Below, one piece after another: positions 1 through 9,505 of a stretch of DNA of 64,000 nucleotides (its first letter is position 1; each line of letters starts with the position of its first letter). The stretch is taken from contig NZ_JADPQH010000001.1 of NCBI RefSeq assembly GCF_019173455.1, positions 62,001 through 126,000 on the forward strand, in the 5' to 3' direction. This DNA comes from Nesterenkonia sp. Act20. GTDB lineage: Bacteria; Actinomycetota; Actinomycetes; Actinomycetales; Micrococcaceae. The translations under genes and the position numbers were made by a program. The notes below the pieces were generated by a model. It had not been told where the DNA came from, ran no database searches, and saw only the letters and a list, made by a program, of their open reading frames with translations.

Positions 1-987
1 CTCCGTCTCAGCGAGCCGCTGTCGGCCCCGCTTACGTTTCAGCTGAGCGTGCCGGCCACCTCGGCAAACCTCGGTCCCGGCTACGACACCATGGGCCTCG
101 CGCTGGGACTCTACGACGAGATCACCGTCCAGGCCTCCCCGCGTGCGGGGGCCGAGGCCAGCATCGAGATCTCCGTGGAGGGCGAAGGATCCGCCACACT
201 TCCCCGCGACGCCTCGCACCTGGTGGTGACCCTGGTCGAGAAGATCCTGGCGGCCAAGGGCTACAGCCTGCCCGATCTGCAGGTCCGTGCGCAGAACAAC
301 ATCCCGCACAGCCGAGGACTCGGATCCTCGGCCTCCGCGGTGGCATCGGCCGTCATGACCGCCGATGCGCTGCTTCCAGAAGGACTCACCGAAGATGAGA
401 AGCTGCAGATCGGCTCGCGCATCGAGGGTCACCCGGACAACTACGTGCCCGCCCTGCGCGGAGGCGTAGCGATCTCCTGGCAGCAGCAGCCCGACGCAGC
501 GACCCCTGAAAGGCCGGGAGCCTTCAAGACCGCGCGGCTGGCTCCCCACGCTCAGCTGCGCACCGTCGTCGCCGTGCCCAACTTCGAGCAGTCCACCCAG
601 GTGGCCCGGGACCTCCTGCCCTCCCAATTGCCGCATGCCGCCGCGGCACGCAACTCGGCACGGGCAGCGCTGCTCGTGCACGCGCTGACCACCGCCCCGG
701 ACCTGCTCCTGGAGGCGACGGAGGACTCACTCCATCAGGAGCAGCGCCGCCCGGCCTTCCCCGGCTCTATGGCTCTGGTGGATTCGCTGCGCGCAGCCGG
801 GTTCGCGGCGGTCATCTCCGGGGCCGGCCCCTCGGTCCTGGTCCTCGCGGCGGGCGATGAACAGGCGGAGCGCGCAGCAGAACACATCGTCGCACGTGGC
901 GGGCCCGACTCGCGGGGCCACGTGTTCACGCCCTGGATCCTGCCCATCGCGGGGACAGGTGCTACAGTGGAATCACATTCGCAATGA
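1..987 (+). CDS. thrB: Homoserine kinase, 5' end outside window
   Basis: This GHMP-family kinase phosphorylates homoserine with ATP in the cytoplasm, the step before threonine synthase. The reading frame is open from base 1 and the conserved first strand (VPATSANLGPGYDTMG) begins at codon 17, so the true start lies upstream of the window. The GTG at 49 sits inside this conserved strand and is not the likely start. The glycine/serine-rich ATP loop GLGSSASAV is at bases 313-339, and the C-terminal GHMP motif ISGAGPSVLV is near bases 811-845. ThrC is expected upstream, which I cannot see. The last bases overlap a candidate promoter for rho. Confidence 0.93.
   Translation, partial: LRLSEPLSAPLTFQLSVPATSANLGPGYDTMGLALGLYDEITVQASPRAGAEASIEISVEGEGSATLPRDASHLVVTLVEKILAAKGYSLPDLQVRAQNNIPHSRGLGSSASAVASAVMTADALLPEGLTEDEKLQIGSRIEGHPDNYVPALRGGVAISWQQQPDAATPERPGAFKTARLAPHAQLRTVVAVPNFEQSTQVARDLLPSQLPHAAAARNSARAALLVHALTTAPDLLLEATEDSLHQEQRRPAFPGSMALVDSLRAAGFAAVISGAGPSVLVLAAGDEQAERAAEHIVARGGPDSRGHVFTPWILPIAGTGATVESHSQ
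960..968 (+). promoter_or_regulatory. Candidate extended -10 promoter for rho
   Basis: TGCTACAGT matches the extended -10 form TGN-TANNNT and lies inside the last codons of thrB. No good -35 hexamer is seen 17 bp upstream, as is common for extended -10 promoters. Transcription from here would give rho a leader of about 320 nt. This is inference from motif and position only. Confidence 0.35.
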
Positions 988-1295
988 CAGTATGCTCCGC
1001 ATGCTGAGCCTCCAGGACCACCATGATGGACCCAAGGCGATCATCGGAATGTTCTCCCGCGCGAGTTGCACTTTTTCCTGAGCGCGCTGGCTGCTGCCCT
1101 CTCCGCCGAGGGGGATCCAACAGAGCCCCGCGATGATCCCACTCCCCGCCGGGGACGCGGACCATGCAAGAAATCTCCCCAACGTTGTATGCGCGGAAGA
1201 AACAGAAATAAGCCAACGGACCTCTGACGCTCCGTTGAAGACACCGCAGGACGGCGCATCCGCCGGGCCTGCCTGACGAGGGGGAAGGAACCTTC
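988..1295 (+). other. Long leader/intergenic region upstream of rho
   Basis: This stretch of 308 bases holds no convincing gene. A seven-codon micro-ORF (MTVCSAC, 984-1007) overlaps the thrB stop as ATGA. The 3' end carries the rho ribosome binding site (GGGGAAGGAA, 1281-1290). Long rho leaders are known in other bacteria to host autoregulation by Rho-dependent attenuation. Whether that happens here is inference. Confidence 0.4.
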
Positions 1296-3539
1296 GTGAC
1301 AGAAACCACCGCTGAGACCACTGCGACTCAGACCGCCGAGACGGCCGAGTCCGCTGCACCCGAGGCCAAAAGCTCCGGGCTTGCCGGTCTGAAGCTCGCC
1401 CAGCTGCAGGCGCTTGCCTCCCAGCTCGGCATCACCGGAAGCTCCCGCATGCGTAAGTCCGCGCTGGTCGAGGCCATCTCCTCGCATCAGCGCGGCGGTG
1501 CAGTCGCCGAACGTGACAAGAAGCAGGACCAGACGGCCACCGAGGGTCGTGACGGACAGTCCGCCGCAGGCGGAGAGACCCAGGGGAAGGCCGCAGCCGA
1601 CGAGCCGGCCGCCCCGAAGCGCAACCGTCGCCGGGCCAAGGCCGACGCCGCGCCGCAGGAGGCCGAGCAGGCCGACACGACACAGAACGACGCCGGCGCT
1701 GAGAATGCCAAGAACGCCCGCACTGAGAAGAACGGTCGCTCGGAGCAGGCGGCAGCCGAGGACCGCAGCGCGGACCAGCAGGGTGCCCAGAACAACGGCT
1801 CCGAGGACTCCGGCGACGGTCAGCCCCGCGGACGCAATCGAAACCGCCGCAATCGCAATCGTGACGACAACGGTGGCCAGCAGCAGAACGGCCAGGAGTC
1901 CAGCTCCACGCAGTCCAACGGCGCGGATCAGGACAACGAGGGCGACGGTCGGGGTCGCCGCAATCGCGACAACAACCGCAATGACGGCAATCGCGAGAAC
2001 AACGGCGAGAACAACACCCGCGACAACAACCGCGATAGCCGCAACGACGGCGGCCGCGACAACAGCCGCGACAACCGCAATGACGACGGCGGTCGTGACA
2101 GCAGCCGCGACAATCGCAACGACGGCGGCGGTCGCAACAGCAGCCGCGACAACCGCAACGACGACGGCGGTCGCAACAGCCGCAATGACGGTGGTCGTGA
2201 CAACAACCGCGACAACAACCGCAACGACGGCGGCCGCGACGAGGAGCGGCGCAACCGTCGCAACCGGAACCGCAATGACCGCAACGATCGAAACGATCGC
2301 AATGACCGTAACGATCGCAATGATCGCGGAGACCGCAACAACCGCCGCCGCGGACGCGACCCCGAGGTGGATGACACCGAGATCACCGAGGATGACGTCC
2401 TGGTCCCCGTGGCTGGCATCCTGGACGTGCTCGACAACTACGCCTTCGTGCGCACCTCGGGCTACCTCTCCGGACCCAACGACGTCTACGTCTCGCTCGC
2501 CCAGGTCAAGCGGCACAACCTGCGCAAGGGCGACGCCGTCCACGGTCACATCCGCGCACCCCGCGAAGGCGAGAACCCCAATAAGCGGGCCAAGTTCAAC
2601 GCACTAGTGAAGCTCGACGCGGTGAACGGACGTCCCGCCGAGTCCAACACCGATCGTGTCGAGTTCAGCAAGCTGGTTCCGCTCTATCCGCAGGACCGTC
2701 TGCGCCTCGAAGGTGACCCGAAGAACATCGCGCCACGCGTGATCGACCTCATCGCCCCCATCGGCAAGGGCCAGCGCGGACTCATCGTCTCCCCGCCCAA
2801 GGCCGGCAAGACGATCATCCTGCAGGCCCTGGCCAGCGCGATCAAGATCAACAACCCTGAGGTTCACCTCATGATGGTCCTGGTCGACGAGCGTCCCGAG
2901 GAAGTCACCGACATGCAGCGCTCGGTCGACGGCGAGGTCATCGCTTCGACCTTCGACCGCCCCGCCGAGGACCACACCACGGTCGCCGAGCTGGCGATCG
3001 AACGCGCGAAGCGTCTCGTGGAGCTGGGCAAGGACGTCGTCGTGCTGCTGGACTCCATGACTCGACTCGGACGCGCCTACAACACTGCCGCCCCTGCCTC
3101 GGGCCGCATCCTCTCCGGCGGCGTGGACGCCAATGCGCTCTACCCGCCGAAGCGGTTCTTCGGTGCTGCGCGCAACATCGAGAACGGCGGCTCGCTGACC
3201 ATCCTCGCCACCGCACTGGTGGAGACCGGGTCCAAGATGGACGAGGTCATCTTCGAGGAGTTCAAGGGCACCGGCAACATGGAGCTGCGTCTGTCCCGCC
3301 GCCTGGCGGACAAGCGGATCTTCCCCGCCGTCAGCGTCAACGAGTCCTCCACCCGACGCGAGGAGAACCTGCTCTCGCCGGAGGAGGTCAAGATCATGTG
3401 GAAGCTGCGCCGCGTCCTGTCCGGACTCGAGCAGGAACAGGGCCTCGAGCTGCTGATCAACAAGCTCAAGGAGACCCAGTCCAATGCGGAGTTCCTGATG
3501 CGCGCCTCCAAGACAGCACTCGGAGACAAAGGCAACTAG
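1296..3539 (+). CDS. rho: Transcription termination factor Rho with large Asn/Arg/Asp insertion
   Basis: Rho is the hexameric RNA helicase that ends transcription. The GTG start is set by GGGGAAGGAA six bases upstream. Order of parts: acidic N-terminus, Rho_N helical domain (about residues 30-62, [13 protein letters not shown]), a disordered insertion of about 300 residues rich in N, R, D, G and Q (65-360), the cold-shock-like RNA-binding domain (from about 366), and the RecA-type motor with Walker A SPPKAGKT (499-506), Walker [11 protein letters not shown] (about 580-588) and the Q/R-loop region. At 747 residues it is far longer than the roughly 420-residue E. coli protein. Insertions are known in actinobacterial Rho, where they add RNA affinity; this one is at the long, highly repetitive end. 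A strong terminator follows. Confidence 0.97.
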   Translation: MTETTAETTATQTAETAESAAPEAKSSGLAGLKLAQLQALASQLGITGSSRMRKSALVEAISSHQRGGAVAERDKKQDQTATEGRDGQSAAGGETQGKAAADEPAAPKRNRRRAKADAAPQEAEQADTTQNDAGAENAKNARTEKNGRSEQAAAEDRSADQQGAQNNGSEDSGDGQPRGRNRNRRNRNRDDNGGQQQNGQESSSTQSNGADQDNEGDGRGRRNRDNNRNDGNRENNGENNTRDNNRDSRNDGGRDNSRDNRNDDGGRDSSRDNRNDGGGRNSSRDNRNDDGGRNSRNDGGRDNNRDNNRNDGGRDEERRNRRNRNRNDRNDRNDRNDRNDRNDRGDRNNRRRGRDPEVDDTEITEDDVLVPVAGILDVLDNYAFVRTSGYLSGPNDVYVSLAQVKRHNLRKGDAVHGHIRAPREGENPNKRAKFNALVKLDAVNGRPAESNTDRVEFSKLVPLYPQDRLRLEGDPKNIAPRVIDLIAPIGKGQRGLIVSPPKAGKTIILQALASAIKINNPEVHLMMVLVDERPEEVTDMQRSVDGEVIASTFDRPAEDHTTVAELAIERAKRLVELGKDVVVLLDSMTRLGRAYNTAAPASGRILSGGVDANALYPPKRFFGAARNIENGGSLTILATALVETGSKMDEVIFEEFKGTGNMELRLSRRLADKRIFPAVSVNESSTRREENLLSPEEVKIMWKLRRVLSGLEQEQGLELLINKLKETQSNAEFLMRASKTALGDKGN
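1960..2350 (+). repeat. Degenerate tandem repeats coding the Rho insertion
   Basis: Imperfect short repeats built on CGCAA(C/T)GACGG and CGA(C/T)CGCAATGAC run in frame and encode units such as [10 protein letters not shown] and RNDRND. The unit length and phase drift, so this is a slippage-prone low-complexity tract and not a fixed-period satellite. It creates long spurious antisense open frames. Confidence 0.8.
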
Positions 3540-3554
3540 CTGCTTCAACAGCGC

Positions 3555-3589
3555 AAGCCCGGGGTGAGCATGAGCTCGCCCCGGGCTTT
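3555..3589 (+). terminator. Intrinsic terminator after rho
   Basis: A stem of ten pairs (AAGCCCGGGG with CCCCGGGCTT), one T-G pair and then GAGC/GCTC closes on an ATGA loop, and TTT follows. It lies 16 bases after the rho stop and separates rho from prfA. Confidence 0.8.
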
Positions 3590-3658
3590 GCCTGTACCAT
3601 CACGGTTCGCACGCACCCCGCATGATCGGGGAGTCACGGAAACAGAGAGAACTCGCCC

Positions 3659-4765
3659 ATGAGTGCAGAGATCAATGCCCGGATGTTCGACTCCGTCTCG
3701 ACGCTGCTCGCTGAGCACGCTGAGCTCCAGGAGCAGCTTGCCGACCCCGAGGTCCATGCCGACCAGTCGCTGGCGCGCCGCCTGGGGCGCCGCTATGCCC
3801 AGCTCAACGGGGTCGCGGAGGCCCACAAGAACTGGAAGCGGATCAGCGAGGACCTCGCCACCACCCAGGAGCTCGCCGAGGAGGATGCGGAGTTCGCGGC
3901 GGAGATCCCGGCGCTGACCGAGCAGCTCGACGCCGCCGCCGCCAAGCTGCTGCGCATGCTGATTCCTCGCGATGAGAATGATGTGCGCAACGTGATCATC
4001 GAGGTCAAGGGCGGTGCCGGTGGTGACGAGGCGGCGCTCTTCGCCGGTGACCTGCTGCGCATGTACACCCGGTACGCCGAGTCCAAGGGCTGGAAGACCG
4101 AGATCCTCTCGGCCACCGCCTCGGACGCCGGCGGCTATAAGGATGTGCAGATGGCGATCAAGTCCTCCACCAATGATCCTGCCTTGGGCGTCTACGCCCA
4201 CCTGAAGTTCGAAGGTGGCGTGCACCGCGTGCAGCGCGTGCCCGAGACAGAATCGCAGGGACGAATCCACACCTCGGCTGCCGGCGTGCTCGTCCTTCCC
4301 GAGGTCGATGAGCCGGAGGAGATCGAACTCAGCCAGAATGATCTCAAGATCGACGTCTACCGCTCCTCAGGCCCGGGCGGGCAGTCCGTGAACACCACGG
4401 ACTCCGCGGTGCGCATCACCCACCTGCCCACCGGGATCGTGGTGGCCATGCAGAACGAGAAGTCGCAGCTGCAGAACAAGGATGCCGCGATGCGTGTGCT
4501 GCGCTCCCGGATCCTGGCCCACCAGCAGGAACAGATCGACGCCGACAACGCCCAGGTGCGCAAGTCCCAGGTCCGCACCATGGACCGCTCCGAACGGATC
4601 CGCACCTACAACTATCCGGAGAACCGGATCGCGGACCACCGCAGCGGGTACAAGGCCTACAACCTCGACACCGTGATCAACGGCGACCTCGAAGCAGTGA
4701 TCCAGTCCTGCGTCCAGCTCGATGAGCAGGAGCGACTCGCGGCGCTGAACGACACCGAGAGCTGA
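3659..4765 (+). CDS. prfA: Peptide chain release factor 1
   Basis: RF1 recognises UAA and UAG in the ribosomal A site and triggers peptide release. The catalytic GGQ is at residues 240-242 ([10 protein letters not shown]). The stop-codon-reading tripeptide position reads PET (195-197, [14 protein letters not shown]) where E. coli has PAT; PET is also found in Bacillus-type RF1. At 368 residues it is slightly longer than the usual 355-360. PrmC, which methylates the GGQ glutamine, is encoded five bases downstream, so the pair is a functional unit. No rpmE lies between rho and prfA, unlike the order in mycobacteria. Confidence 0.96.
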   Translation: MSAEINARMFDSVSTLLAEHAELQEQLADPEVHADQSLARRLGRRYAQLNGVAEAHKNWKRISEDLATTQELAEEDAEFAAEIPALTEQLDAAAAKLLRMLIPRDENDVRNVIIEVKGGAGGDEAALFAGDLLRMYTRYAESKGWKTEILSATASDAGGYKDVQMAIKSSTNDPALGVYAHLKFEGGVHRVQRVPETESQGRIHTSAAGVLVLPEVDEPEEIELSQNDLKIDVYRSSGPGGQSVNTTDSAVRITHLPTGIVVAMQNEKSQLQNKDAAMRVLRSRILAHQQEQIDADNAQVRKSQVRTMDRSERIRTYNYPENRIADHRSGYKAYNLDTVINGDLEAVIQSCVQLDEQERLAALNDTES

Positions 4766-4770
4766 CGGCA

Positions 4771-5739
4771 GTGGTCCAGCACGATTCAGAGGTGGATCAC
4801 AGCGCCCAGGTGGACAACAACTCCGAGATGGACAACAGCGCCGAGGTGCTCCTGCGCGACGCGATCCAGCGGCTCAGCGCAGCCGGCGTGCCCAGCCCGC
4901 GCGTGGACGCCGAGGTGCTTGCCGCCCATGTGCTGGACGTCTCCCGCGGACGTCTCGCAGCGATGGCGATCGCCGGCAGGGTGCTGACTGCGGCGCAGGC
5001 CGCGCGCTTCACCGAGCTGGTGGGGGAGCGGGCCGATCGCGTGCCCCTGCAGCACCTGACCGGGCGTGCACCCTTCAGGCACCTCCAGCTTCGGGTGGGA
5101 CCCGGGGTGTTCATCCCACGACCCGAGACGGAGCAGGTGGTCCAGGTCGCACTCGACCAGCTGAGCTCCATGGCGCAGAGTCGGCCCGCTGGGTGGAGGC
5201 CACGAGTGGTGGACCTGGGAACCGGGTCCGGCGCCCTTGCCGCCGCCATCGCCGCCGAGCACCCGCAGGCCGAGGTCCACGCGGTGGAGCTCTCCGCGGC
5301 CGCAGCGGCCTGGGCCGAGCTGAACCTCGCCCCGCTCGGGGTGACGCTGCACCAGCGCGACCTGCGTGAGGTGCCGCCGGAGTGGGAGGCGAGCTTCGAC
5401 GTCGTCGTCTCCAATCCTCCCTATATCCCTGAGGGAATGGTTCCGCGCGAGGAGGAGGTCCGGGTCCATGATCCCGAACTGGCGCTCTATGGCGGCGGGG
5501 CGCACGGCCTTGCCATGCCCTTCGCCGTGATCGAGACCGCCAAACGGCTGCTGGTCCCGGGTGGATGGTTCATCCTCGAACATGCCGAGGTTCAGGCCCC
5601 GGCGCTGGCCGCGCGCTGCCGCACCGACGCGGCACTGAGCGCGGTGGCCACGCACCAGGACCTCACCGGACGTGACCGAGCCACAAGTGCCACCCTTGAC
5701 GAAGAACCCGCATCGCCCATGAAAGAATGGCCCGCGTGA
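4771..5739 (+). CDS. prmC: Release factor glutamine methyltransferase
   Basis: PrmC (HemK) transfers a methyl group from S-adenosylmethionine to the GGQ glutamine of RF1 and RF2. The SAM site VVDLGTGSGALA begins near residue 146 and the glutamine-binding NPPY is at 215-218. The GTG start at 4771 gives a 24-residue acidic N-terminus made of three near-repeats (VDHSAQ, VDNNSE, MDNSAE) before the helical domain. The ATG at 4828 is an alternative start that would remove most of it. It overlaps the next gene by 13 bases, so translation is probably coupled. Confidence 0.94.
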   Translation: MVQHDSEVDHSAQVDNNSEMDNSAEVLLRDAIQRLSAAGVPSPRVDAEVLAAHVLDVSRGRLAAMAIAGRVLTAAQAARFTELVGERADRVPLQHLTGRAPFRHLQLRVGPGVFIPRPETEQVVQVALDQLSSMAQSRPAGWRPRVVDLGTGSGALAAAIAAEHPQAEVHAVELSAAAAAWAELNLAPLGVTLHQRDLREVPPEWEASFDVVVSNPPYIPEGMVPREEEVRVHDPELALYGGGAHGLAMPFAVIETAKRLLVPGGWFILEHAEVQAPALAARCRTDAALSAVATHQDLTGRDRATSATLDEEPASPMKEWPA

Positions 5740-6419
5740 GCCGAACACTCGACTGCATGGACCCAGCCTCCCGCGCTGACGGGATCGCCCAGGCCCAGGA
5801 CGCACTCTCCCGCGGAGAGGTCGTCGTCCTGCCCACCGACACCGTCTACGGCATCGGCGCCGACGCCTTCTCCCCGCAGGCGGTCGCTGTGCTGCTCGCC
5901 GCCAAGGGTCGCAGCCGTGCGATGCCTCCGCCGGTCCTGATCGGCCGAGCAGAGGTCATGGATGCCCTGGCGGTGGACGTGCCGGAGGCGGCGCGCGCAC
6001 TCGCCGAGGCCTTCTGGCCCGGCGCGATGACTCTGATCCTGCAGGCTCAGCCCTCGCTGCACTGGGACCTGGGGGAGACCCACGGAACCGTGGCGCTGCG
6101 CATGCCCGCCGATGAGCTGGCGCTGGACCTGTTGAGCGCCACCGGTCCGCTCGCAGTCTCCTCGGCGAACCGGACGGGCATGGACGCCGCCACCAGTGTC
6201 GCGGAGGCTCAGCAGATGCTCGCAGAGTCCGTCTCGGTCTACCTCGACGGCGGCGACCGCAGCTCCAGCGCCGCCTCAACGATCATCGACGCGACGGTGA
6301 CACCTCCCCGCGTGGTGCGCCAGGGCGCGCTGCCCCTGGCAGAGATCCAGGCTATCGAGCCCTCGGTGCGCGGCCTCGAAGATGCAGCTGATGCAGAGGC
6401 CTCCGACTCTCCCTCATGA
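5727..6419 (+). CDS. L-threonylcarbamoyladenylate synthase (Sua5/YciO/YrdC family)
   Basis: This family makes threonylcarbamoyl-AMP from threonine, bicarbonate and ATP for the t6A modification of tRNAs reading ANN codons. Seen: the YrdC fold hallmarks PTDTVYGIGADAF, a KGR segment (AAKGRSRAMPPPVLIG), WPGAMTLIL, and the SSANRTGMDAATS block. At 230 residues it is of the short TsaC-like type, without the long Sua5 C-terminal domain. The ATG lies inside the prmC end and the stop overlaps the next start as ATGA. The same position holds the orthologue (Rv1301) in mycobacteria. Confidence 0.92.
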   Translation: MARVSRTLDCMDPASRADGIAQAQDALSRGEVVVLPTDTVYGIGADAFSPQAVAVLLAAKGRSRAMPPPVLIGRAEVMDALAVDVPEAARALAEAFWPGAMTLILQAQPSLHWDLGETHGTVALRMPADELALDLLSATGPLAVSSANRTGMDAATSVAEAQQMLAESVSVYLDGGDRSSSAASTIIDATVTPPRVVRQGALPLAEIQAIEPSVRGLEDAADAEASDSPS

Positions 6420-7645
6420 TCTACTTCCTTGCTGTCCTGGCCGTGTCGATGGTGGTCACGTATCTGCTGACGCCGCTGGTCCGCATGATCGCGTTGAAGC
6501 TGGGCATCTACACCCAGATCCGGGACCGCGACGTACACAGTCAGATCAAGCCGCGCTGGGGCGGGGTGGCGATGTTCTTAGGCATGATCGTGGGGCTCGC
6601 CGCCGCCTCCACCATCCCGTATCTGGAGGGAATCTTCGCCGACCTCACTCCGGTGCGCGGAGTCTTCGCCGCGATGGTGCTGATCCTCCTCGTCGGGATG
6701 GCCGACGACGCCTGGGACATCCCCTGGATGGTCAAACTCGCCGGACAGGTGGGATCCGCCGTCATCCTGGTGGTCCATGGCATCACGCTGGAGGTGATGC
6801 CGGTGGGCTGGCTGGGCGTCGGCGGGCCATGGGTGCAGGCCTTCCTGACGGTCTTCGTGGTGGTGCTCACGATCAACGCCTTCAACTTCATCGACGGGCT
6901 CGACGGGCTGGCCTCAGGCGTCGCGGCACTCGGTGCGGCCGCCTTCTTCATCTACAGCTACCTGCTCACGCTCTCGATCAACGCCTTCGACGCCTCCAAC
7001 CTGGTGACTCTGCTGATGGCGGTGCTGCTGGGATCCTGTCTCGGCTTCCTGCCGCACAACTTCTACCCCTCGCGGATCATCATGGGTGACACCGGGGCGA
7101 TGCTGCTGGGTCTGGTGATGGCAGCCGGCGCCCTCGCGGTGACCGCCGACGTCGGCCAGCTGACCGAAGGCTTCAGGTTCCGCAACATTCCGGCGTACAT
7201 GCCGATCCTGCTGCCGCTGGCTGTGACGTTGCTGCCGCTGTTGGATCTTGCGCTTGCCGTGGCCCGGCGCACCGCGCGCGGCGCCTCCCCGTTCAGCCCG
7301 GACCGCGGTCACCTGCACCACAAGCTGGTCGACGGCGGATACTCACATCCGCAGGCGGTGCTGCTGCTCTACTTCTGGTCCGCCCTGTTCGCCTTCGGCG
7401 CGGTGTCCCTGTACTTCGTCGAATGGTGGATCGTCACCCTGCTGATGATCCTCAGCCTCGGCGCCGCCGTGGTGTTCACCCTGGGACCCTGGCTGCGCCG
7501 CCGAGCCCGCCGGGTGAACCGCGCCGCCGCGGAACAGGCGCTGCGCGAGCGCCGCCTCCGACAGCGTCGCGGAGAGCCTGCACACTCTCCCTATGAACCA
7601 CCCCAGGAACCAGGCCCCGCTGCGGCCGAGGAAGGACAGCTGTGA
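6416..7645 (+). CDS. Undecaprenyl-phosphate glycosyl-1-phosphate transferase, WecA/Rfe type
   Basis: This polytopic membrane enzyme moves a sugar-1-phosphate (GlcNAc-1-P in WecA) from UDP-sugar to a polyprenyl phosphate, the first step in cell-wall linker or glycan synthesis. Motifs seen: DDAWDIPW (from residue 97), NAFNFIDGLDGLASG (from 154), MGDTGAM (from 223) and the cytoplasmic HLHH loop (about 298). About eleven membrane helices are followed by a basic C-terminal tail. Actinobacterial gene order (prfA-hemK-sua5-rfe-atpI-atpB) supports Rfe over MraY, which normally sits in the division cluster. It overlaps both neighbours by four bases. Confidence 0.9.
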   Translation: MIYFLAVLAVSMVVTYLLTPLVRMIALKLGIYTQIRDRDVHSQIKPRWGGVAMFLGMIVGLAAASTIPYLEGIFADLTPVRGVFAAMVLILLVGMADDAWDIPWMVKLAGQVGSAVILVVHGITLEVMPVGWLGVGGPWVQAFLTVFVVVLTINAFNFIDGLDGLASGVAALGAAAFFIYSYLLTLSINAFDASNLVTLLMAVLLGSCLGFLPHNFYPSRIIMGDTGAMLLGLVMAAGALAVTADVGQLTEGFRFRNIPAYMPILLPLAVTLLPLLDLALAVARRTARGASPFSPDRGHLHHKLVDGGYSHPQAVLLLYFWSALFAFGAVSLYFVEWWIVTLLMILSLGAAVVFTLGPWLRRRARRVNRAAAEQALRERRLRQRRGEPAHSPYEPPQEPGPAAAEEGQL

Positions 7646-8073
7646 GCCAGCCTTTCGCGGCCCCGGAGCCGGTCGAACGTTTCACCGGATGGCGGCGGGT
7701 GCTGATCGTCGCCTGCGCGGCAGGTCTGCTCGCCACCGCACTGGCCACAGGACTGGGCTGGGTGCTGGGGGGACCCGCGGCGGCCGGCAGTGCGGCAGGG
7801 GGTGGTATCGCGGTCGTGCTTCTCTCAGCGCTCACACTGCTCATCGTGGACCTCGCTGAGCGTCACGCCCCTGGACTGACGATCGTCGCGTTCATGCTGG
7901 GCTTCGTGGTCAAGATCGTGCTGCTCGGCATCGTGCTGAGCACGGTGCAGGCACCTGACTGGGTCAGCGCCGCATGGGCAGGGCTCACGGCCCTCGCAGT
8001 CGTGGTGGTCTGGCAGACGGCGGAGCTGCTGGCCTTCAGCAGGATGCGCTTCACCGTGACGCCGCACTCCTGA
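7642..8073 (+). CDS. AtpI-like small membrane protein upstream of ATP synthase
   Basis: This 143-residue protein has four predicted membrane helices (about 20-44, 48-72, 82-103 and 108-130) and a short acidic/proline N-terminus. It sits where AtpI-like proteins (Rv1303 in mycobacteria) precede atpB. Such proteins are thought to help c-ring assembly or the operon's ion handling, but the family is poorly conserved. The GTG start overlaps the previous stop as GTGA. Position supports the call more than sequence. Confidence 0.7.
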   Translation: MSQPFAAPEPVERFTGWRRVLIVACAAGLLATALATGLGWVLGGPAAAGSAAGGGIAVVLLSALTLLIVDLAERHAPGLTIVAFMLGFVVKIVLLGIVLSTVQAPDWVSAAWAGLTALAVVVVWQTAELLAFSRMRFTVTPHS

Positions 8074-8294
8074 CACGACGCCCCACGTCGGAGCCCGCTC
8101 GGCCACAGCCCGCGTCCGGTAAGTTCTACGCGATGTAGTAGACTGAGTGCAGAAATCGGCCATGCTCTGGATCACACAATGTGTTTGGTAGGCTTGCCGA
8201 GGGTCGCGTCAGGCTGACGAGCTTCACTCCACTCGCCGCCGCACCAATTGCTCATCCTTGTCAGGATCGAAAGACACCGCAGAGAGGACCAGCG
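8074..8294 (+). promoter_or_regulatory. Upstream region of the atp operon
   Basis: In these 221 bases two -10-like hexamers stand out, TAGACT (8139-8144) and TAGGCT (8189-8194), each without a good -35. A purine-rich AGAGAGG (8281-8287) precedes the atpB start. I see no small gene here. The operon promoter probably lies in this stretch, but I cannot choose between the hexamers. Confidence 0.35.
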
Positions 8295-9104
8295 TTGCAG
8301 TCGCTTGCGCTCATGGCCACCAATGAAGGTGGATTCACGCCGCCCACGATCAGTGATACCCACCTCCCAGAGATCTTCCCGTGGATGGCCGAATGGGGGA
8401 CAGGCTTCGGCAAGAACATGCTGATGGCGATCCTTTCAGTGATCATCATCTACCTGTTCTTCATGTGGGCCATCCGGAAGCGGTCGCTGGTCCCGTCACG
8501 ATTGCAGTGGGCCGCAGAGGCAGGCTACGGATTCGTCCGCAACACCATCGCGAAGGACATCCTCGGCGAGAAGCATTTCGCCAAATGGGTGCCCTTCCTC
8601 TTTGCGATCTTCTTCTTCGTGCTGGTCAACAACCTCTTCGGCGCCATCCCGCTCCTGCAGATGCCGACGTTCTCCCACGCCGGTCCTGCCTATCTGATGG
8701 CAGCCATCGTGTACTTCACCTGGATCGGTGTCGGCGTGCAGAAGTACGGGCCGCGCTACTTCAAGCTGGCAGTCGTTCCGGCCGGTGTCCCCAAGGCCGT
8801 GCTCCCGCTGCTGATCCCTCTGGAGATCATCTCGAACTTCATCGTCCGTCCGGTGACGCACTCGCTGCGACTCATGGCCGTGATGCTCGCCGGTCACATG
8901 ATCGTGATGCTCGCCGGTTCCGGCGCTGAATTCCTCATCGGCCAGCAGGAGTCGCTGCTGATGAACGCCACCGGCGTCCTGGTCCTGATCGGCTTCATCG
9001 CGCTGTACTTCCTCGAGCTGCTCATGATGGTGCTGCAGGCCTTCGTCTTCGCACTGCTGACGGCGATCTATCTGCAGGGCGCCATCGAAGCGGACGCCCA
9101 CTAG
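8295..9104 (+). CDS. atpB: ATP synthase Fo subunit a
   Basis: Subunit a forms the proton half-channels against the c-ring. The essential arginine is R192 in HSLRLMAVMLAGH. I chose the TTG at 8295 because AGAGAGG lies seven bases before it and the resulting start, MQSLALMATNEGGFTPP, resembles the N-terminus of related actinobacterial AtpB. The ATG at 8313 is the alternative, but its spacing to the binding site is poor. At 269 residues with about six membrane helices it has the family's usual size. Confidence 0.92.
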   Translation: MQSLALMATNEGGFTPPTISDTHLPEIFPWMAEWGTGFGKNMLMAILSVIIIYLFFMWAIRKRSLVPSRLQWAAEAGYGFVRNTIAKDILGEKHFAKWVPFLFAIFFFVLVNNLFGAIPLLQMPTFSHAGPAYLMAAIVYFTWIGVGVQKYGPRYFKLAVVPAGVPKAVLPLLIPLEIISNFIVRPVTHSLRLMAVMLAGHMIVMLAGSGAEFLIGQQESLLMNATGVLVLIGFIALYFLELLMMVLQAFVFALLTAIYLQGAIEADAH

Positions 9105-9233
9105 CCACAAGATTTTCAGGGCACACGCCCATGAGAAAAAACCTCCATGCCCGGCTCGACCGGGGGTGGGGATGCACCCAAGAATCTGTCGGTGTACCTG
9201 CCGGCATCCTTATCAGAAAGAGAGCACAAGGAC

Positions 9234-9437
9234 ATGGATGGTTCCCTTAACCTGATCGGCTACGGCCTGGCATCCATCGGTTCCGCCATCGGTGTGGGTC
9301 TGATCTTCTCGGCCTACATCAACGGTGTTGCCCGCCAGCCCGAGGCACAGCGCATCCTGCAGCCCATCGCACTGCTCGGCTTCGCACTCGCCGAGGCGCT
9401 TGCGATTCTGGCTCTGGTCTTCGCCTTCGTCCTCTAG
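9234..9437 (+). CDS. atpE: ATP synthase Fo subunit c
   Basis: This 67-residue helical hairpin forms the rotor ring. The loop motif ARQPE joins the two helices, and the ion-carrying carboxylate is E54 ([10 protein letters not shown]). The surrounding residues lack the Gln and Glu-Ser/Thr ligands typical of sodium-driven rings, so proton coupling is inferred. The ATG at 9234 gives the standard N-terminus [11 protein letters not shown]; the frame stays open upstream, but a longer form would add a non-conserved tail. Confidence 0.94.
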   Translation: MDGSLNLIGYGLASIGSAIGVGLIFSAYINGVARQPEAQRILQPIALLGFALAEALAILALVFAFVL

Positions 9438-9505
9438 AGGTCGCAACATGATGCCGTGGACGTTGGCGCAGGAGCGCAGAACCACGGTCATAGGACCGTC
9501 AGACT

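Noticed and set aside
1041-2549. A 502-codon open frame on the minus strand, rich in Val/Ala, opposite rho
   Set aside because: It is the complement of the Asn/Arg/Asp repeat tract; codon bias and repeats keep the frame open. No start signal, and rho is certain.
3540-3658. Looked for rpmE between rho and prfA, as in mycobacteria
   Set aside because: The gap is 119 bases and holds only the terminator and prfA leader; the gene is not here.
4241-4249. PET instead of PAT/PVT at the stop-codon-reading position of RF1
   Set aside because: I first took this as unusual, but PET occurs in other RF1 proteins (Bacillus type), so it is normal variation.
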